A stretch of DNA of 15,547 nt from DASZHC01 sp035938215 (GTDB taxonomy: Bacteria > Verrucomicrobiota > Verrucomicrobiia > Chthoniobacterales > JAFAMB01): the NCBI GenBank assembly GCA_035938215.1, contig DASZHC010000257.1, positions 1 to 15,547 on the forward strand, read 5' to 3'. Positions 1 to 7,257 of this stretch are shown here, piece by piece. The position numbers and the translations under genes were made by a program. Within the stretch, counting starts at the first letter, position 1; the number at the start of each line of letters is the position of its first letter. The notes beneath the pieces were generated by a model that saw only the letters and a program-made list of their open reading frames with translations, did not search any database and had not been told where the DNA came from.

Positions 1-689
1 AACCAGAGAAAATTGTAAATCTTCTCATAGGAACTCACCCCCCAGGCGATCGGCTTGTCAGGATTTCCCCCGAAGTGAAGGTAGTAACCGTTCAGATACG
101 AAAGACAATGGCCGAAATAGTAGAACGGCAAAAAAACGACAATGAACCTCCAGTTTAGGATGCCTAGCAGAACGAAGAAGCTGATGAAAGACGCGATTTC
201 GGCGATACCCCAAAAAGCATCTTTCGGGCTCTTTCTTTTTACCTCGGCGTAGATCGCTTTCGGGTCATCACGCAAATAGCTGAGGAAAACATAGCCCCAA
301 ACATTCTCCGCCTCGCCATCATGGCCATGGCGATAGATCGACAGCCAGTCGACCGTGTCTCCGTTTTCATCCTTCCTATCGCTATTCCCCATATGGTGAC
401 GGTGATGAACGTATTTGTAAAAGGTCTGGGAAAAACCAATGCAAAGCGATTCCACCAGACCGAAAACACGATTGAGGGGTCGCCACGCGAAATAGGGGTT
501 GTGCAGGAAATTGTGGGAAATCCCATTGATGTTCCAGGAAATGCTGATCGAGTAGACAATTCCCATGAAGACGATTACCCACCACGGAGCAATGGGAAAA
601 ACCGCGAAAAAGGCCAGCACATAGGCAAGGTGCAAAAAACCGCACAAAGCCGGCAGGACATCCCGTTTTGAATACGCGAAGAACTTCAT
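1..689 (-). CDS. Membrane fatty-acid desaturase, partial (C-terminus beyond left edge)
   Basis: This reads from an ATG at 689 off the left edge as about 229 residues without a stop. It is predicted to be an integral-membrane di-iron desaturase acting on acyl lipids. Two of the three histidine boxes of the FA_desaturase family are visible: HNFLH at residues 59-63 and HHRHH at 95-99. Hydrophobic segments lie near residues 12-50 and 160-195. The third box (H-x2-HH) is expected just after the ending YEKIYNFLW and falls outside the window. The start was chosen because it is the first Met of the open frame and leads directly into a plausible cytoplasmic N-terminus; no strong Shine-Dalgarno is seen. 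The substrate and double-bond position cannot be told from the sequence. A related di-iron hydroxylase is a less likely alternative. Confidence 0.85.
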   Translation of the reverse strand, partial: MKFFAYSKRDVLPALCGFLHLAYVLAFFAVFPIAPWWVIVFMGIVYSISISWNINGISHNFLHNPYFAWRPLNRVFGLVESLCIGFSQTFYKYVHHRHHMGNSDRKDENGDTVDWLSIYRHGHDGEAENVWGYVFLSYLRDDPKAIYAEVKRKSPKDAFWGIAEIASFISFFVLLGILNWRFIVVFLPFYYFGHCLSYLNGYYLHFGGNPDKPIAWGVSSYEKIYNFLW

Positions 690-1071
690 AGACTTTGAAA
701 CTCTTAAATGAGCTTGAGGCAATGCGCTACATTAAGTTTTTCGCACCTCCCCGTCAGTCGCCCGATCTTGCAAACGTTTTCCGCCGTTGACCGCCCACGA
801 CAGCACCAGCGGCCATCCGCTGCTTTTTTGACTTTGCTGGCATACGATTCCCTCAAGGGAGCAGGACAACGCTCATGCCGTCCGTAAGGCGCCTGCTCAA
901 GAGCAGCCGCAATGATCTGAGTGCCGAGGACATCTGACGCGCTTAGGGATCACGTTTGCTGCCTAGTTGGCGATTTTACGGAAAATGCGCCTCATTCTAA
1001 CTTGGCCCATCGGGACTCGGACCAAAGCTTGCCGACAGCCATCGATTACTGTTGGAATACAAGCCGCTTCC
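690..1071. other. Intergenic region between divergent genes, with hairpins
   Basis: This 382-bp stretch separates the desaturase (minus) from the small secreted protein (plus), and no convincing gene was found in it. It holds an intrinsic-terminator-like hairpin at 807-829. It also holds mutually exclusive pairings further right: GAGCAGG (859-865) can pair with CCTGCTC (892-898), which can instead pair with GAGCAG (901-906). Both gene promoters should lie here, but I could not assign -35/-10 boxes. Confidence 0.5.
807..829 (+). terminator. Intrinsic terminator-like hairpin, plus strand
   Basis: A perfect 6-bp GC-rich stem (CAGCGG, loop CCAT, CCGCTG) is followed by C and then six T's, which is the classic rho-independent layout. 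No plus-strand gene precedes it: the upstream gene is the desaturase on the other strand. It could therefore end an unannotated short transcript starting between about 700 and 800, act within a leader, or be fortuitous. Confidence 0.5.
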
Positions 1072-1515
1072 ATGAAATTTCTCACTATCTTTGTTTTGCT
1101 GGTTCAAGCTTTGGAAGCTAACGCCGGGAATCGTCCCCTCATGCAGGCGACGACTTACCATTCCTTGGAGACATTCAAGGGACCGGACCGGACCATCACT
1201 TGGAAGGGCTGGCAAGGGCAGTCTGATTTTCGTATCCGAACCGGCGATCGTTATCTGGGCGATGGAAAATGGGACCATTATCTGTGTTTCGAGCAGAACC
1301 TCCTCAGCACAAACGAATTTCGTATCTCGATGATTCATCTGGCCAATGAAAGTGCTCCGGATGTCGTGATCGCTCCGAACAGACGCTACGCCATTGTCAA
1401 AATCACCAATGCAAGGATGACCGTCCGCAAGGGGCGTTGGTATTGGAGTGCGCAGAAAATACCCTTTCGCCAACCCTCGCACGTGCTCGCCTGGGAGAGT
1501 GCTCGCTCGTATTGA
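1072..1515 (+). CDS. Small secreted protein of unknown function
   Basis: This encodes 147 residues, and I do not recognise the family. The N-terminus (MKFLTIFVLLVQALEANAG) looks like a signal peptide with cleavage after the A-N-A region, so the mature protein of about 128 residues is probably periplasmic or secreted. It is rich in aromatic and basic residues (WKGW, WDHY, GRWYW) and has one cysteine, consistent with a small beta-rich fold, though this is inference. The ATG at 1072 was chosen over an in-frame upstream TTG at 967 because it places the hydrophobic signal segment at the very N-terminus. No strong Shine-Dalgarno is visible. It is convergent with the MFS gene, 144 bp away, with no obvious terminator between. 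The opposite strand is also open here, but its product lacks protein-like features. Confidence 0.6.
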   Translation: MKFLTIFVLLVQALEANAGNRPLMQATTYHSLETFKGPDRTITWKGWQGQSDFRIRTGDRYLGDGKWDHYLCFEQNLLSTNEFRISMIHLANESAPDVVIAPNRRYAIVKITNARMTVRKGRWYWSAQKIPFRQPSHVLAWESARSY

Positions 1516-1659
1516 AGAACGAAACGTCGCTGCCGATGCCAACCCGCTGATCGACATTCCCTCGAGGAAAGCGCAATCATGGCGTCCGCGAATCAAGGTT
1601 CGATAAAATGGGTGGCTCCCATCGCCAAGACGGCCAACAGATACCGGTCCTGGAACTCT

Positions 1660-3327
1660 CTATCGAGGCGGTCCCGCGTCGTGCCGAAGATCCCGTCCTA
1701 TGTTATCACGTATTAGCAGGCTCCCTACGATAAAACTCATCAAAGCAACACCGATTGGATACCAAAGACCCGCGTAAAAATTCCCCGTTGCCGCGGTGAT
1801 CGATGCAACGATCAAAGGCAGAAATCCCCCAAACCATCCGTTGCCGATATGATAAGGGAACGACATGGAAGTGTATCGTATTTGCGTCGGGAATAGCTCT
1901 ACGAGAAACGCGGCGATCGGCCCGTAGACCATCGTTACGTAAATGATCAAAACGAGAAGAATCGCAAGAACGCCGGCGTCGTTGACTTTGGACGGATCCG
2001 CAGTCTTCGGATAGCCGGCTGAAGCGACTGCAGCTTCGGTAGCCTTCTCGTCAAATCCAGTCAGCGATTTTTCGCCGATCTGTATAATTAACGCCGCTTC
2101 GGGCCGTGCCGCTCGGACTTCGAACGGTACCCCGCGCTTCGTCAAAAACTGGCGCGCTTTGTAGCTTGAGACGAACTCAGGCGCAGGTTTATATTGCTGA
2201 ACAGCATCCGCAAGCGTCGCCCCGAGTCTATCCGCGAAACCGTGAAATTCACTGGTATATAGGATCACCGGGGCCTTGTTTATAGCGTCGCTGAGTACCG
2301 GATTGGCAAAAACAGTCAATCCTTTGAATAGCGGAATGTAGGTCAGGACGGCAAGCAGGCAGGCAGCCATCATTATCTTCTTTCGTCCAATGCGGTCGGA
2401 AAGTGATCCGAACACAACGAAAAGCGGTGTTCCAACAAGTAGCGCCACGGCAATGAGAATGTAGCAATGCTGGTAGTCGACCTTCAAAACGTTCTGCAAG
2501 TAAAACAGCGCATAAAATTGGCCGGTATACCAGACCACACCCTGCCCCGCCGTCGCCCCAAGAAGCGCCAGCCAGACGTATTTTGCGTTAGGCTGTTTGA
2601 AAAAGCTGTCAGCGAGAGGCGTCCTGCTGCCCCTCCCCTGCGCCTTCATCTCGGCGAAAATCGGCGTCTCCTGCAGCCTGAGTCGAATATAAACGGACAC
2701 GCCAAGCAGAATCACGGAAACAAGAAACGGAATTCGCCATCCCCACTGCTTGAATTGCGCCTCCGGGAGTCCGATGCGGCATGCCAAAATCACGGCGAGA
2801 GATAGAAACAAGCCAAGCGTCGCCGTCGTCTGGATCCAACTGGTGAATAGCCCTCGCTTCTCAATCGGAGCGTGTTCCGCGACGTAGGTAGCCGCGCCTC
2901 CATATTCTCCTCCAAGGGCTAACCCCTGAGCCAGCCGCAAGGTGACGAGAATGATTGGAGCCCAGATCCCTATTTGCGAAAAGGTCGGCAGAACACCGAC
3001 CAGAGCGGTCGAAAGCCCCATCACGACGATTGTAATGAGAAAGGTATATTTGCGACCGACAATATCACCGATCCGACCGAAAACGAGCGCGCCGAACGGC
3101 CGTACCCCAAATCCCGCGCCAAATGTCGCCAGACTAGCGAGATAGGCTGCAACGTCGTTTCCGGGAGGAAAAAAGAGCCCCGCGAAGAAAGCGGCTAGAG
3201 TCCCATATAAATAGAAGTCGTACCATTCGAAAACGGTACCTAACGAGGAAGCAAAAATTACTCGGCGATGTTGAGCACGAAGTTCCTTAGAAGAAAGTGG
3301 CGCTTGGGTGGATACAAAAGTAGACAT
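1660..3327 (-). CDS. MFS transporter, metabolite:H+ symporter (MHS) family, with large insertion
   Basis: This 555-residue, 12-TM-type permease is predicted to import a small organic acid, osmolyte or similar solute with protons at the inner membrane. Family features are the TM1 motif FEWYDFYLYG (residues 33-42), the loop motif GRIGDIVGRK (84-93), its second-half counterpart GSLSDRIGRKK (307-317), RLAQGLALGGEYGG (131-144), and PTQIRYTSMSFPYHIGNGWFGG (480-501). MHS members such as ProP and ShiA are usually about 430-500 residues. The extra length here is a mostly polar segment of about 105 residues (about 342-448) between the pair of helices after the second GRKK motif and the last helices. 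Its reading frame is intact and hydrophobic helices resume at about 451. No partner gene reveals the substrate. The start ATG at 3327 gives a normal short cytoplasmic N-terminus. Confidence 0.88.
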   Translation of the reverse strand: MSTFVSTQAPLSSKELRAQHRRVIFASSLGTVFEWYDFYLYGTLAAFFAGLFFPPGNDVAAYLASLATFGAGFGVRPFGALVFGRIGDIVGRKYTFLITIVVMGLSTALVGVLPTFSQIGIWAPIILVTLRLAQGLALGGEYGGAATYVAEHAPIEKRGLFTSWIQTTATLGLFLSLAVILACRIGLPEAQFKQWGWRIPFLVSVILLGVSVYIRLRLQETPIFAEMKAQGRGSRTPLADSFFKQPNAKYVWLALLGATAGQGVVWYTGQFYALFYLQNVLKVDYQHCYILIAVALLVGTPLFVVFGSLSDRIGRKKIMMAACLLAVLTYIPLFKGLTVFANPVLSDAINKAPVILYTSEFHGFADRLGATLADAVQQYKPAPEFVSSYKARQFLTKRGVPFEVRAARPEAALIIQIGEKSLTGFDEKATEAAVASAGYPKTADPSKVNDAGVLAILLVLIIYVTMVYGPIAAFLVELFPTQIRYTSMSFPYHIGNGWFGGFLPLIVASITAATGNFYAGLWYPIGVALMSFIVGSLLIRDNIGRDLRHDAGPPR

Positions 3328-3476
3328 ACAGTTTCTGAAAGAGATTTTAATGCCTGACCATTCATCATGAACCGAAGGATTCCTGGCCGGTCATTCACTG
3401 GAATTTCCGGGGGGTTTGCCAGGGAAGGCACTAGTGAGGATGTATTAAAACACCCCTTAGGCCAGGTCAAGACAAA

Positions 3477-3583
3477 CCCGCTAGAATCCTTGAAAAGCAA
3501 AACTGATTGCAGATGAGTCAAAGTTTTTTTCTGTATCCGCACATTAATTATTCGGCGGTTTCGCTTTTCAAGGATTCTACGGG
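3477..3583. repeat. Inverted repeat with long arms, about 107 bp in total
   Basis: The core is a perfect 17-bp inverted repeat: TAGAATCCTTGAAAAGC at 3482-3498 and its complement at 3563-3579. It extends outward through CCCG/CGGG with a single-base bulge. It also extends inward a few bases with two mismatches (AGCAAAACTG against AGCGAAACCG). The arms enclose an AT-rich spacer of about 64 nt. The form suits a small mobile palindrome or a long-stem RNA structure upstream of the MFS gene. No coding content was recognised. Confidence 0.7.
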
Positions 3584-3799
3584 CGGGACCGCGGAAACCC
3601 AAAGGTATCGGATCCCCACACCACTTTTAAATTACGCACGAATCAAAAACCCAAACGCAGTATACTGATAACGCGCCCGCAATTTCCCGGGACCTCTAAC
3701 AAAAGTTCGGTCCCGCAAGAGCGAGGCCGCTTCACCCAATCGACGCTGCTCCCGACGCGACCTTGAGATCCTTACATCTCGCCGGTCCGAGGCGCGGCC

Positions 3800-3833
3800 T
3801 CGCCAGAATCTCAAATTTGAGACGAGCTGGCGA
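3800..3833 (-). terminator. Hairpin just after gltL, candidate 3' end of the glt operon
   Basis: Outer arms TCGCCAG (3800-3806) and CTGGCGA (3827-3833) enclose the perfect 14-bp palindrome TCTCAAATTTGAGA (3809-3822). The hairpin begins one base after the gltL stop codon. There is no T-run on the minus-strand side, so it may act as an mRNA 3'-end stabiliser or processing site and not as a simple intrinsic terminator. Confidence 0.45.
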
Positions 3834-3834
3834 A

Positions 3835-4575
3835 TCAGGCTTGCGCGCTGTGCGAAAGTATTTTTGACAAAAACTGTTGGGCGCGATCGGTCCCCGGCGT
3901 CCGAAAAAAGTCAACCTTAGGCCGGTCTTCAACGATCTGGCCGTGGTCCATGAAAATAACTCGGCTCGCGACTTCCCTGGCGAACCCCATCTCGTGGGTC
4001 ACGACCATCATCGTCATCCCCGCTTGAGCCAGATTCACCATCACGTCAAGAACCTCTTTGATCATTTCAGGATCAAGCGCCGAGGTTGGTTCGTCGAAAA
4101 GCATCGCAATTGGATCCATTGCAAGCGCACGCGCGATCGCTACGCGCTGCTGTTGGCCGCCGGAGAGGTGCGCAGGAAATTTCTGAGCGTGCGCCTTGAG
4201 TCCGACTACTTCGAGAAGTTTCAGCGCCTTCTCGGCCGCCTCGCCTTGTCCGCGCTTCAGAACTCGGCATTGAGCGATCGTGAGATTCTGCATGACACTC
4301 AAATGCGGAAACAGTTCGAAATGTTGGAACACCATGCCGACTCTTGAGCGGAGTTTGGAAAGATTTGTTTTCCTATCCCCGACGGATGCGCCATCGACGA
4401 TGACTTGCCCTTTCTGAAAACTCTCCAAACCGTTCACGCATTTAATCAACGTTGATTTACCCGATCCCGAAGGTCCGCAAACAACAACCACCTCTCCTTT
4501 GGTGACTTCTGTACTGCAGTCGTTTAATACGTGGAAATCTCCGTACCATTTCGAGACATTTTTGATCGAGATCAT
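3835..4575 (-). CDS. gltL: Glutamate/aspartate ABC transporter ATP-binding protein
   Basis: This 246-residue ATPase of the polar amino-acid (GlnQ/HisP/GltL) family would power the GltJK permease. All nucleotide-binding motifs are intact: Walker A GPSGSGKST (residues 34-42), Q-loop glutamine at 84 (VFQHFELFPH), signature LSGGQQQR (137-144), Walker B AMLFDE (157-162), D-loop SALD, and the H-loop histidine in VVTHEMGFA (about 194). The length matches the family. It is the last gene of the operon: its ATG overlaps the gltK stop by one base (TGATG), implying translational coupling. The specific name rests on the full gltIJKL neighbourhood, because the ATPase alone could not separate glutamine from glutamate transporters. 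The stop is followed immediately by a strong hairpin. Confidence 0.93.
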   Translation of the reverse strand: MISIKNVSKWYGDFHVLNDCSTEVTKGEVVVVCGPSGSGKSTLIKCVNGLESFQKGQVIVDGASVGDRKTNLSKLRSRVGMVFQHFELFPHLSVMQNLTIAQCRVLKRGQGEAAEKALKLLEVVGLKAHAQKFPAHLSGGQQQRVAIARALAMDPIAMLFDEPTSALDPEMIKEVLDVMVNLAQAGMTMMVVTHEMGFAREVASRVIFMDHGQIVEDRPKVDFFRTPGTDRAQQFLSKILSHSAQA

Positions 4576-5246
4576 CAGGCTATTTTCTTTTGCAAGTTCC
4601 GCACCAGCGTCGACGCAACGAAACAGATTACGAGATAGACAAAGCCGGCAAACAAGATCAATTCGACAAGGGTGCCGTCGCGGTTTCCGGTGTTGTAGGC
4701 TACCCCAAAAAAGTCGGCAAGACCCATGACGTAAACGAGGGAGGTGTCTTGAAAAAGGATGATTGCTTGAGTAAGCAACAAAGGAATCATACGGCGAAAA
4801 GCTTGCGGCAATATAATCAACCTCATGGTTTCGCCGCTCGTCATGCCAAGAGCCAACCCAGCTGAAACCTGGCCCTTTGACACACTTTGTATACCGGCTC
4901 TGATGATTTCGGCGTAATAGGATGCCTCAAACAAGGAAAACGCAACAAAAGCCGATAAGAGCCTGATATCAAGGCTTGGGTTTCCGACGATCTTTTTGAC
5001 GAGATCGGGCACAAGCAGATAGAACCAGAGAAGAACCATGACCAACGGTACCGACCGGAAGCAAGTCACGTATGAAGCGGCGAGCGTCGAAAGCGCTAGA
5101 TTCTTGGAAAGCCTGCAGACGGCCAGAATCGTCCCTATTATCATACCCGCGATGACGGCTATGACAGTGATTTGAAGGGTACGAATCATCCCCTCCCAGA
5201 GATAAGGTATCGCACCAGGAATTGAGCTCCAGTCAAAGGAATACAT
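4575..5246 (-). CDS. gltK: Glutamate/aspartate ABC transporter permease GltK
   Basis: This 223-residue inner-membrane permease has the BPD_transp_1 fold (His/Glu/Gln/Arg/opine subfamily). About five hydrophobic helices are visible, the first ones at about 22-45 and 58-80. The FRSVPLVMVLLWFY segment is typical of the subfamily. The EAA loop, which docks to the ATPase, reads AEIIRAGIQSVSKGQVSAGLALGMTSGETMRLIILPQA (about residues 112-150). It pairs with GltJ to form the channel. The ATG follows the gltJ TAG with no gap, and a GGAGGG Shine-Dalgarno lies inside the end of gltJ (5256-5261), about 9-10 nt upstream. It overlaps gltL by one base. Assignment as GltK rather than another polar amino-acid permease comes from operon order and close similarity in style to proteobacterial GltK. 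Confidence 0.9.
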   Translation of the reverse strand: MYSFDWSSIPGAIPYLWEGMIRTLQITVIAVIAGMIIGTILAVCRLSKNLALSTLAASYVTCFRSVPLVMVLLWFYLLVPDLVKKIVGNPSLDIRLLSAFVAFSLFEASYYAEIIRAGIQSVSKGQVSAGLALGMTSGETMRLIILPQAFRRMIPLLLTQAIILFQDTSLVYVMGLADFFGVAYNTGNRDGTLVELILFAGFVYLVICFVASTLVRNLQKKIA

Positions 5247-5996
5247 CTATTTTTTCCCTCCAACGAATCCCGGCAACCTTGTCGCGCTCTCGATGTTTCT
5301 TGAAATCAACATCACAATCAGGTTCACGATCGCGTAGAGTATAGTAACCGCGATAAATGACTCGTATAAGCGCGACGTATATTCGCCCATATTCTTGCCA
5401 CGCTGAGCGAGCTCAACCAGACCGATCGTAGACGCGACGGCCGTGTTCTTAATCAGGTTCAGGAATTCAGATGTCAGCGTTGGAATGATAATTCTGTAAG
5501 CTACGGGCAGCAGGATCAGGGTATAAACTTGAGCAGTATTGAACCCAAGCGCCAAGCCGGCACCGTATTGTCCTCTCCCTAGGGACATGATCCCAGAGCG
5601 CACCTGCTCCGAAACGCGAGCGGCCGTGAAAAAACCGAGGCACAGCGTTGCGCTTACGAACTGCTGAAACTCAGGGCTCAGTCTTTCTTTAAACCAGGTT
5701 CCAAAAAGCGGAACAATTTCCGGAAGAACGAAGTACCAGATGAAAAGTTGAACGAGCAGCGGAATGTTTCGAAATATCTCCACATACAGTGCTCCAAGCC
5801 GAGGCAGCACATTGCCTCGCAGAGTTCGCAGGACCCCGATGACCGACCCGACGACGAACGCGAGGATCCAGCTGGTGATGGCTAGCGAAAGCGTCCATCC
5901 GAGACCAAAAAGAAGGTAGGTGAGGTAGTTGCCGCCGCCGCCCACCACCGGTTGCATAAAGACCCTGAAATCCAAATCCGCTAGAACTGTCGCCAT
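5247..5996 (-). CDS. gltJ: Glutamate/aspartate ABC transporter permease GltJ
   Basis: This 249-residue integral-membrane permease is the partner of GltK. It resembles E. coli GltJ in several places: an N-terminal stretch leading to a Trp-containing first helix, YVEIFRNIPLLVQLFIWYFVLPE, LGFFTAARVSEQVRSGI, the EAA loop with LALGFNTAQVYTLILLP, and SEFLNLIKNTAVASTIGLVEL, ending RLPGFVGGKK. The length is as expected (about 246-249). The start at 5996 is preceded almost directly by GGGAG, an unusually close Shine-Dalgarno, so a slightly different start is possible; the next in-frame Met is about 13 residues in. It lies 96 bp downstream of gltI, a gap that often allows higher expression of the binding protein than of the permease. 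Confidence 0.9.
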   Translation of the reverse strand: MATVLADLDFRVFMQPVVGGGGNYLTYLLFGLGWTLSLAITSWILAFVVGSVIGVLRTLRGNVLPRLGALYVEIFRNIPLLVQLFIWYFVLPEIVPLFGTWFKERLSPEFQQFVSATLCLGFFTAARVSEQVRSGIMSLGRGQYGAGLALGFNTAQVYTLILLPVAYRIIIPTLTSEFLNLIKNTAVASTIGLVELAQRGKNMGEYTSRLYESFIAVTILYAIVNLIVMLISRNIESATRLPGFVGGKK

Positions 5997-6092
5997 TCTC
6001 CCTTTTCACAAGCGGCGCTTACCCAAAGGTGACTGTTCTCATTGGCTTTCGCAAAGATGATTTTCGCAGAACACCCAGTCGGAAACGCTCAG

Positions 6093-6992
6093 CTATTGTA
6101 GTGCCTTATCGTTAGGACTCTTAAACAGCGCCTTCATATCTTCGCTTAACGGAAGATCGAGGTTCAAGCCTTTAGGAGGGATTGGCGACTGAAACCATTT
6201 CTGATAAAGCTTTTCGGCCACGCCTGATGTTTCTGCCTTAGCGATTGCTTCATCGACCAATTTTTTGAATTGAGCGTCTCCTTTTCGCATCATCATCCCA
6301 TAAGCTTCCTTTGACTGCGGCGTCCCCACGATGATAAAATCATCCGGTTTCCGAGCCTTGGCACGTTCGCCTGCTAGCAGCGCGTCGTCGAGCATGAAAG
6401 CGACTGCCCGCCCACTCTGTAAGGTCAAAAACGATTCACCGTGATCTTTGGCACTAATAATATTCATGCCCATATTGTTTTTTTCATTCATCTCCCGGAT
6501 TAGACGCTCCGAAGTCGTCCCGGCAGTAACAACAACGTTCTTTCCCTTCAGATCCGGGAAATCTTTGATGCCGGAATCCTTTTTAACCAGTAACCGGGTC
6601 CCTATCACAAAGATCGAATCTGAAAAGTTAGCCTGCTGTTGGCGTTCAAGGTTATTCGTAGTTGAGCCAGACTCGATGTCGATGGTGCCGTTTTGAATCA
6701 GCGGTATGCGATTTTGTGAAGTGATCGGAATCAGGTTCACTTTGAGATTTGGCATGTTCAACTTTTTCTTCACGGCATCGACGACCAGCAGGAGCATTTC
6801 GTGAGAATAGCCGACCACCTGATTCTTATCGTCGTAGTACGAGAACGGGATGGAGGACTCTCTATGACCTAGAGAGATTGATCCCGCATCCTTGATCTTC
6901 TTCAGCGTTCCGGTCAGTTCTTCCTCCCCGCGAGCCTTTGGACATAGAGCAATGAGGCAAAGACCAATCAGGGCGACTAAATAGCTCTTCAT
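6093..6992 (-). CDS. gltI: Periplasmic glutamate/aspartate-binding protein
   Basis: This 299-residue solute-binding protein (SBP_bac_3 family) captures glutamate or aspartate and hands it to GltJK. A signal peptide spans about 1-22 (hydrophobic core YLVALIGLCLIALC, cleavage near KARG-EEE). Long segments match what I recall of E. coli GltI closely: GHRESSIPFSYYD (42-54), PITSQNRIPLIQNGT (89-103), GSTTNNLERQ (109-118), SAKDHGESF (180-188), GRAVAFMLDDALLAGERAKA (194-213) and the C-terminal PNDKALQ. The ligand-binding stretches NRIP and STTNN are preserved, so acidic amino-acid specificity is likely. It is the first gene of the glt operon. No clear Shine-Dalgarno or promoter could be assigned upstream. 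The similarity to proteobacterial proteins is striking if the host is not a proteobacterium. Confidence 0.94.
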   Translation of the reverse strand: MKSYLVALIGLCLIALCPKARGEEELTGTLKKIKDAGSISLGHRESSIPFSYYDDKNQVVGYSHEMLLLVVDAVKKKLNMPNLKVNLIPITSQNRIPLIQNGTIDIESGSTTNNLERQQQANFSDSIFVIGTRLLVKKDSGIKDFPDLKGKNVVVTAGTTSERLIREMNEKNNMGMNIISAKDHGESFLTLQSGRAVAFMLDDALLAGERAKARKPDDFIIVGTPQSKEAYGMMMRKGDAQFKKLVDEAIAKAETSGVAEKLYQKWFQSPIPPKGLNLDLPLSEDMKALFKSPNDKALQ

Positions 6993-7257
6993 ATTTGAAT
7001 GTTCAATTGGTTAGAGGGAGTGTCTCGAGAAAGAGGCTGCGGAGCAGTGCTCGGAATGTCAATCTGAAACTGTCCGCGGGCCGGTGCCTGGGAACAATGG
7101 CTTCAAGAAACCGCGGCCCCGAGCCTGACGCAACCGTTGCGTTTTGCATAGCGGTTTCAGGCCATCCATTTAAATAACCGAAATAACCGGAGGGTTCTTC
7201 AATCTCTGAACTTTTCTTGATCATTCACCACTTTAGCAGCGTCTGTTACCATCAGAG

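Larger units (their letters stand above)
3328..3834. other. Gene-poor structured region between gltL and the MFS gene
   Basis: About 500 bp contain no convincing gene; open frames here on the minus strand look like chance. The stretch contains a long-arm inverted repeat (3477-3583), a 7-bp GC-rich hairpin (CGGGACC 3688-3694 with GGTCCCG 3709-3715), a 10-bp inverted repeat (3721-3730 with 3794-3803) and a hairpin directly after gltL (3800-3833). It must also carry the MFS promoter, which I could not place. Confidence 0.5.

Noticed and set aside
997..1596. 199-residue open frame on the minus strand opposite the small secreted protein
   Set aside because: Its composition is not protein-like, with no signal peptide or motif, and it overlaps a plus-strand frame that has a clear signal peptide.
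3258..3602. 114-residue minus-strand open frame upstream of and overlapping the MFS gene start
   Set aside because: It runs through the inverted repeat and into the MFS gene in another frame, with no family resemblance.
3877..4347. 156-residue plus-strand open frame
   Set aside because: It is antisense to gltL and has no recognisable motifs.
7035..7062. TTGACA (minus strand, 7057-7062) as a -35 box for gltI
   Set aside because: The hexamer 17 bp downstream is CAGCCT, which is not a credible -10, so no promoter is claimed.
6995..7224. Small open frames on both strands in the gltI/tandem-domain gap
   Set aside because: They overlap each other, have arginine-rich, low-information sequences, and lack a ribosome-binding site.
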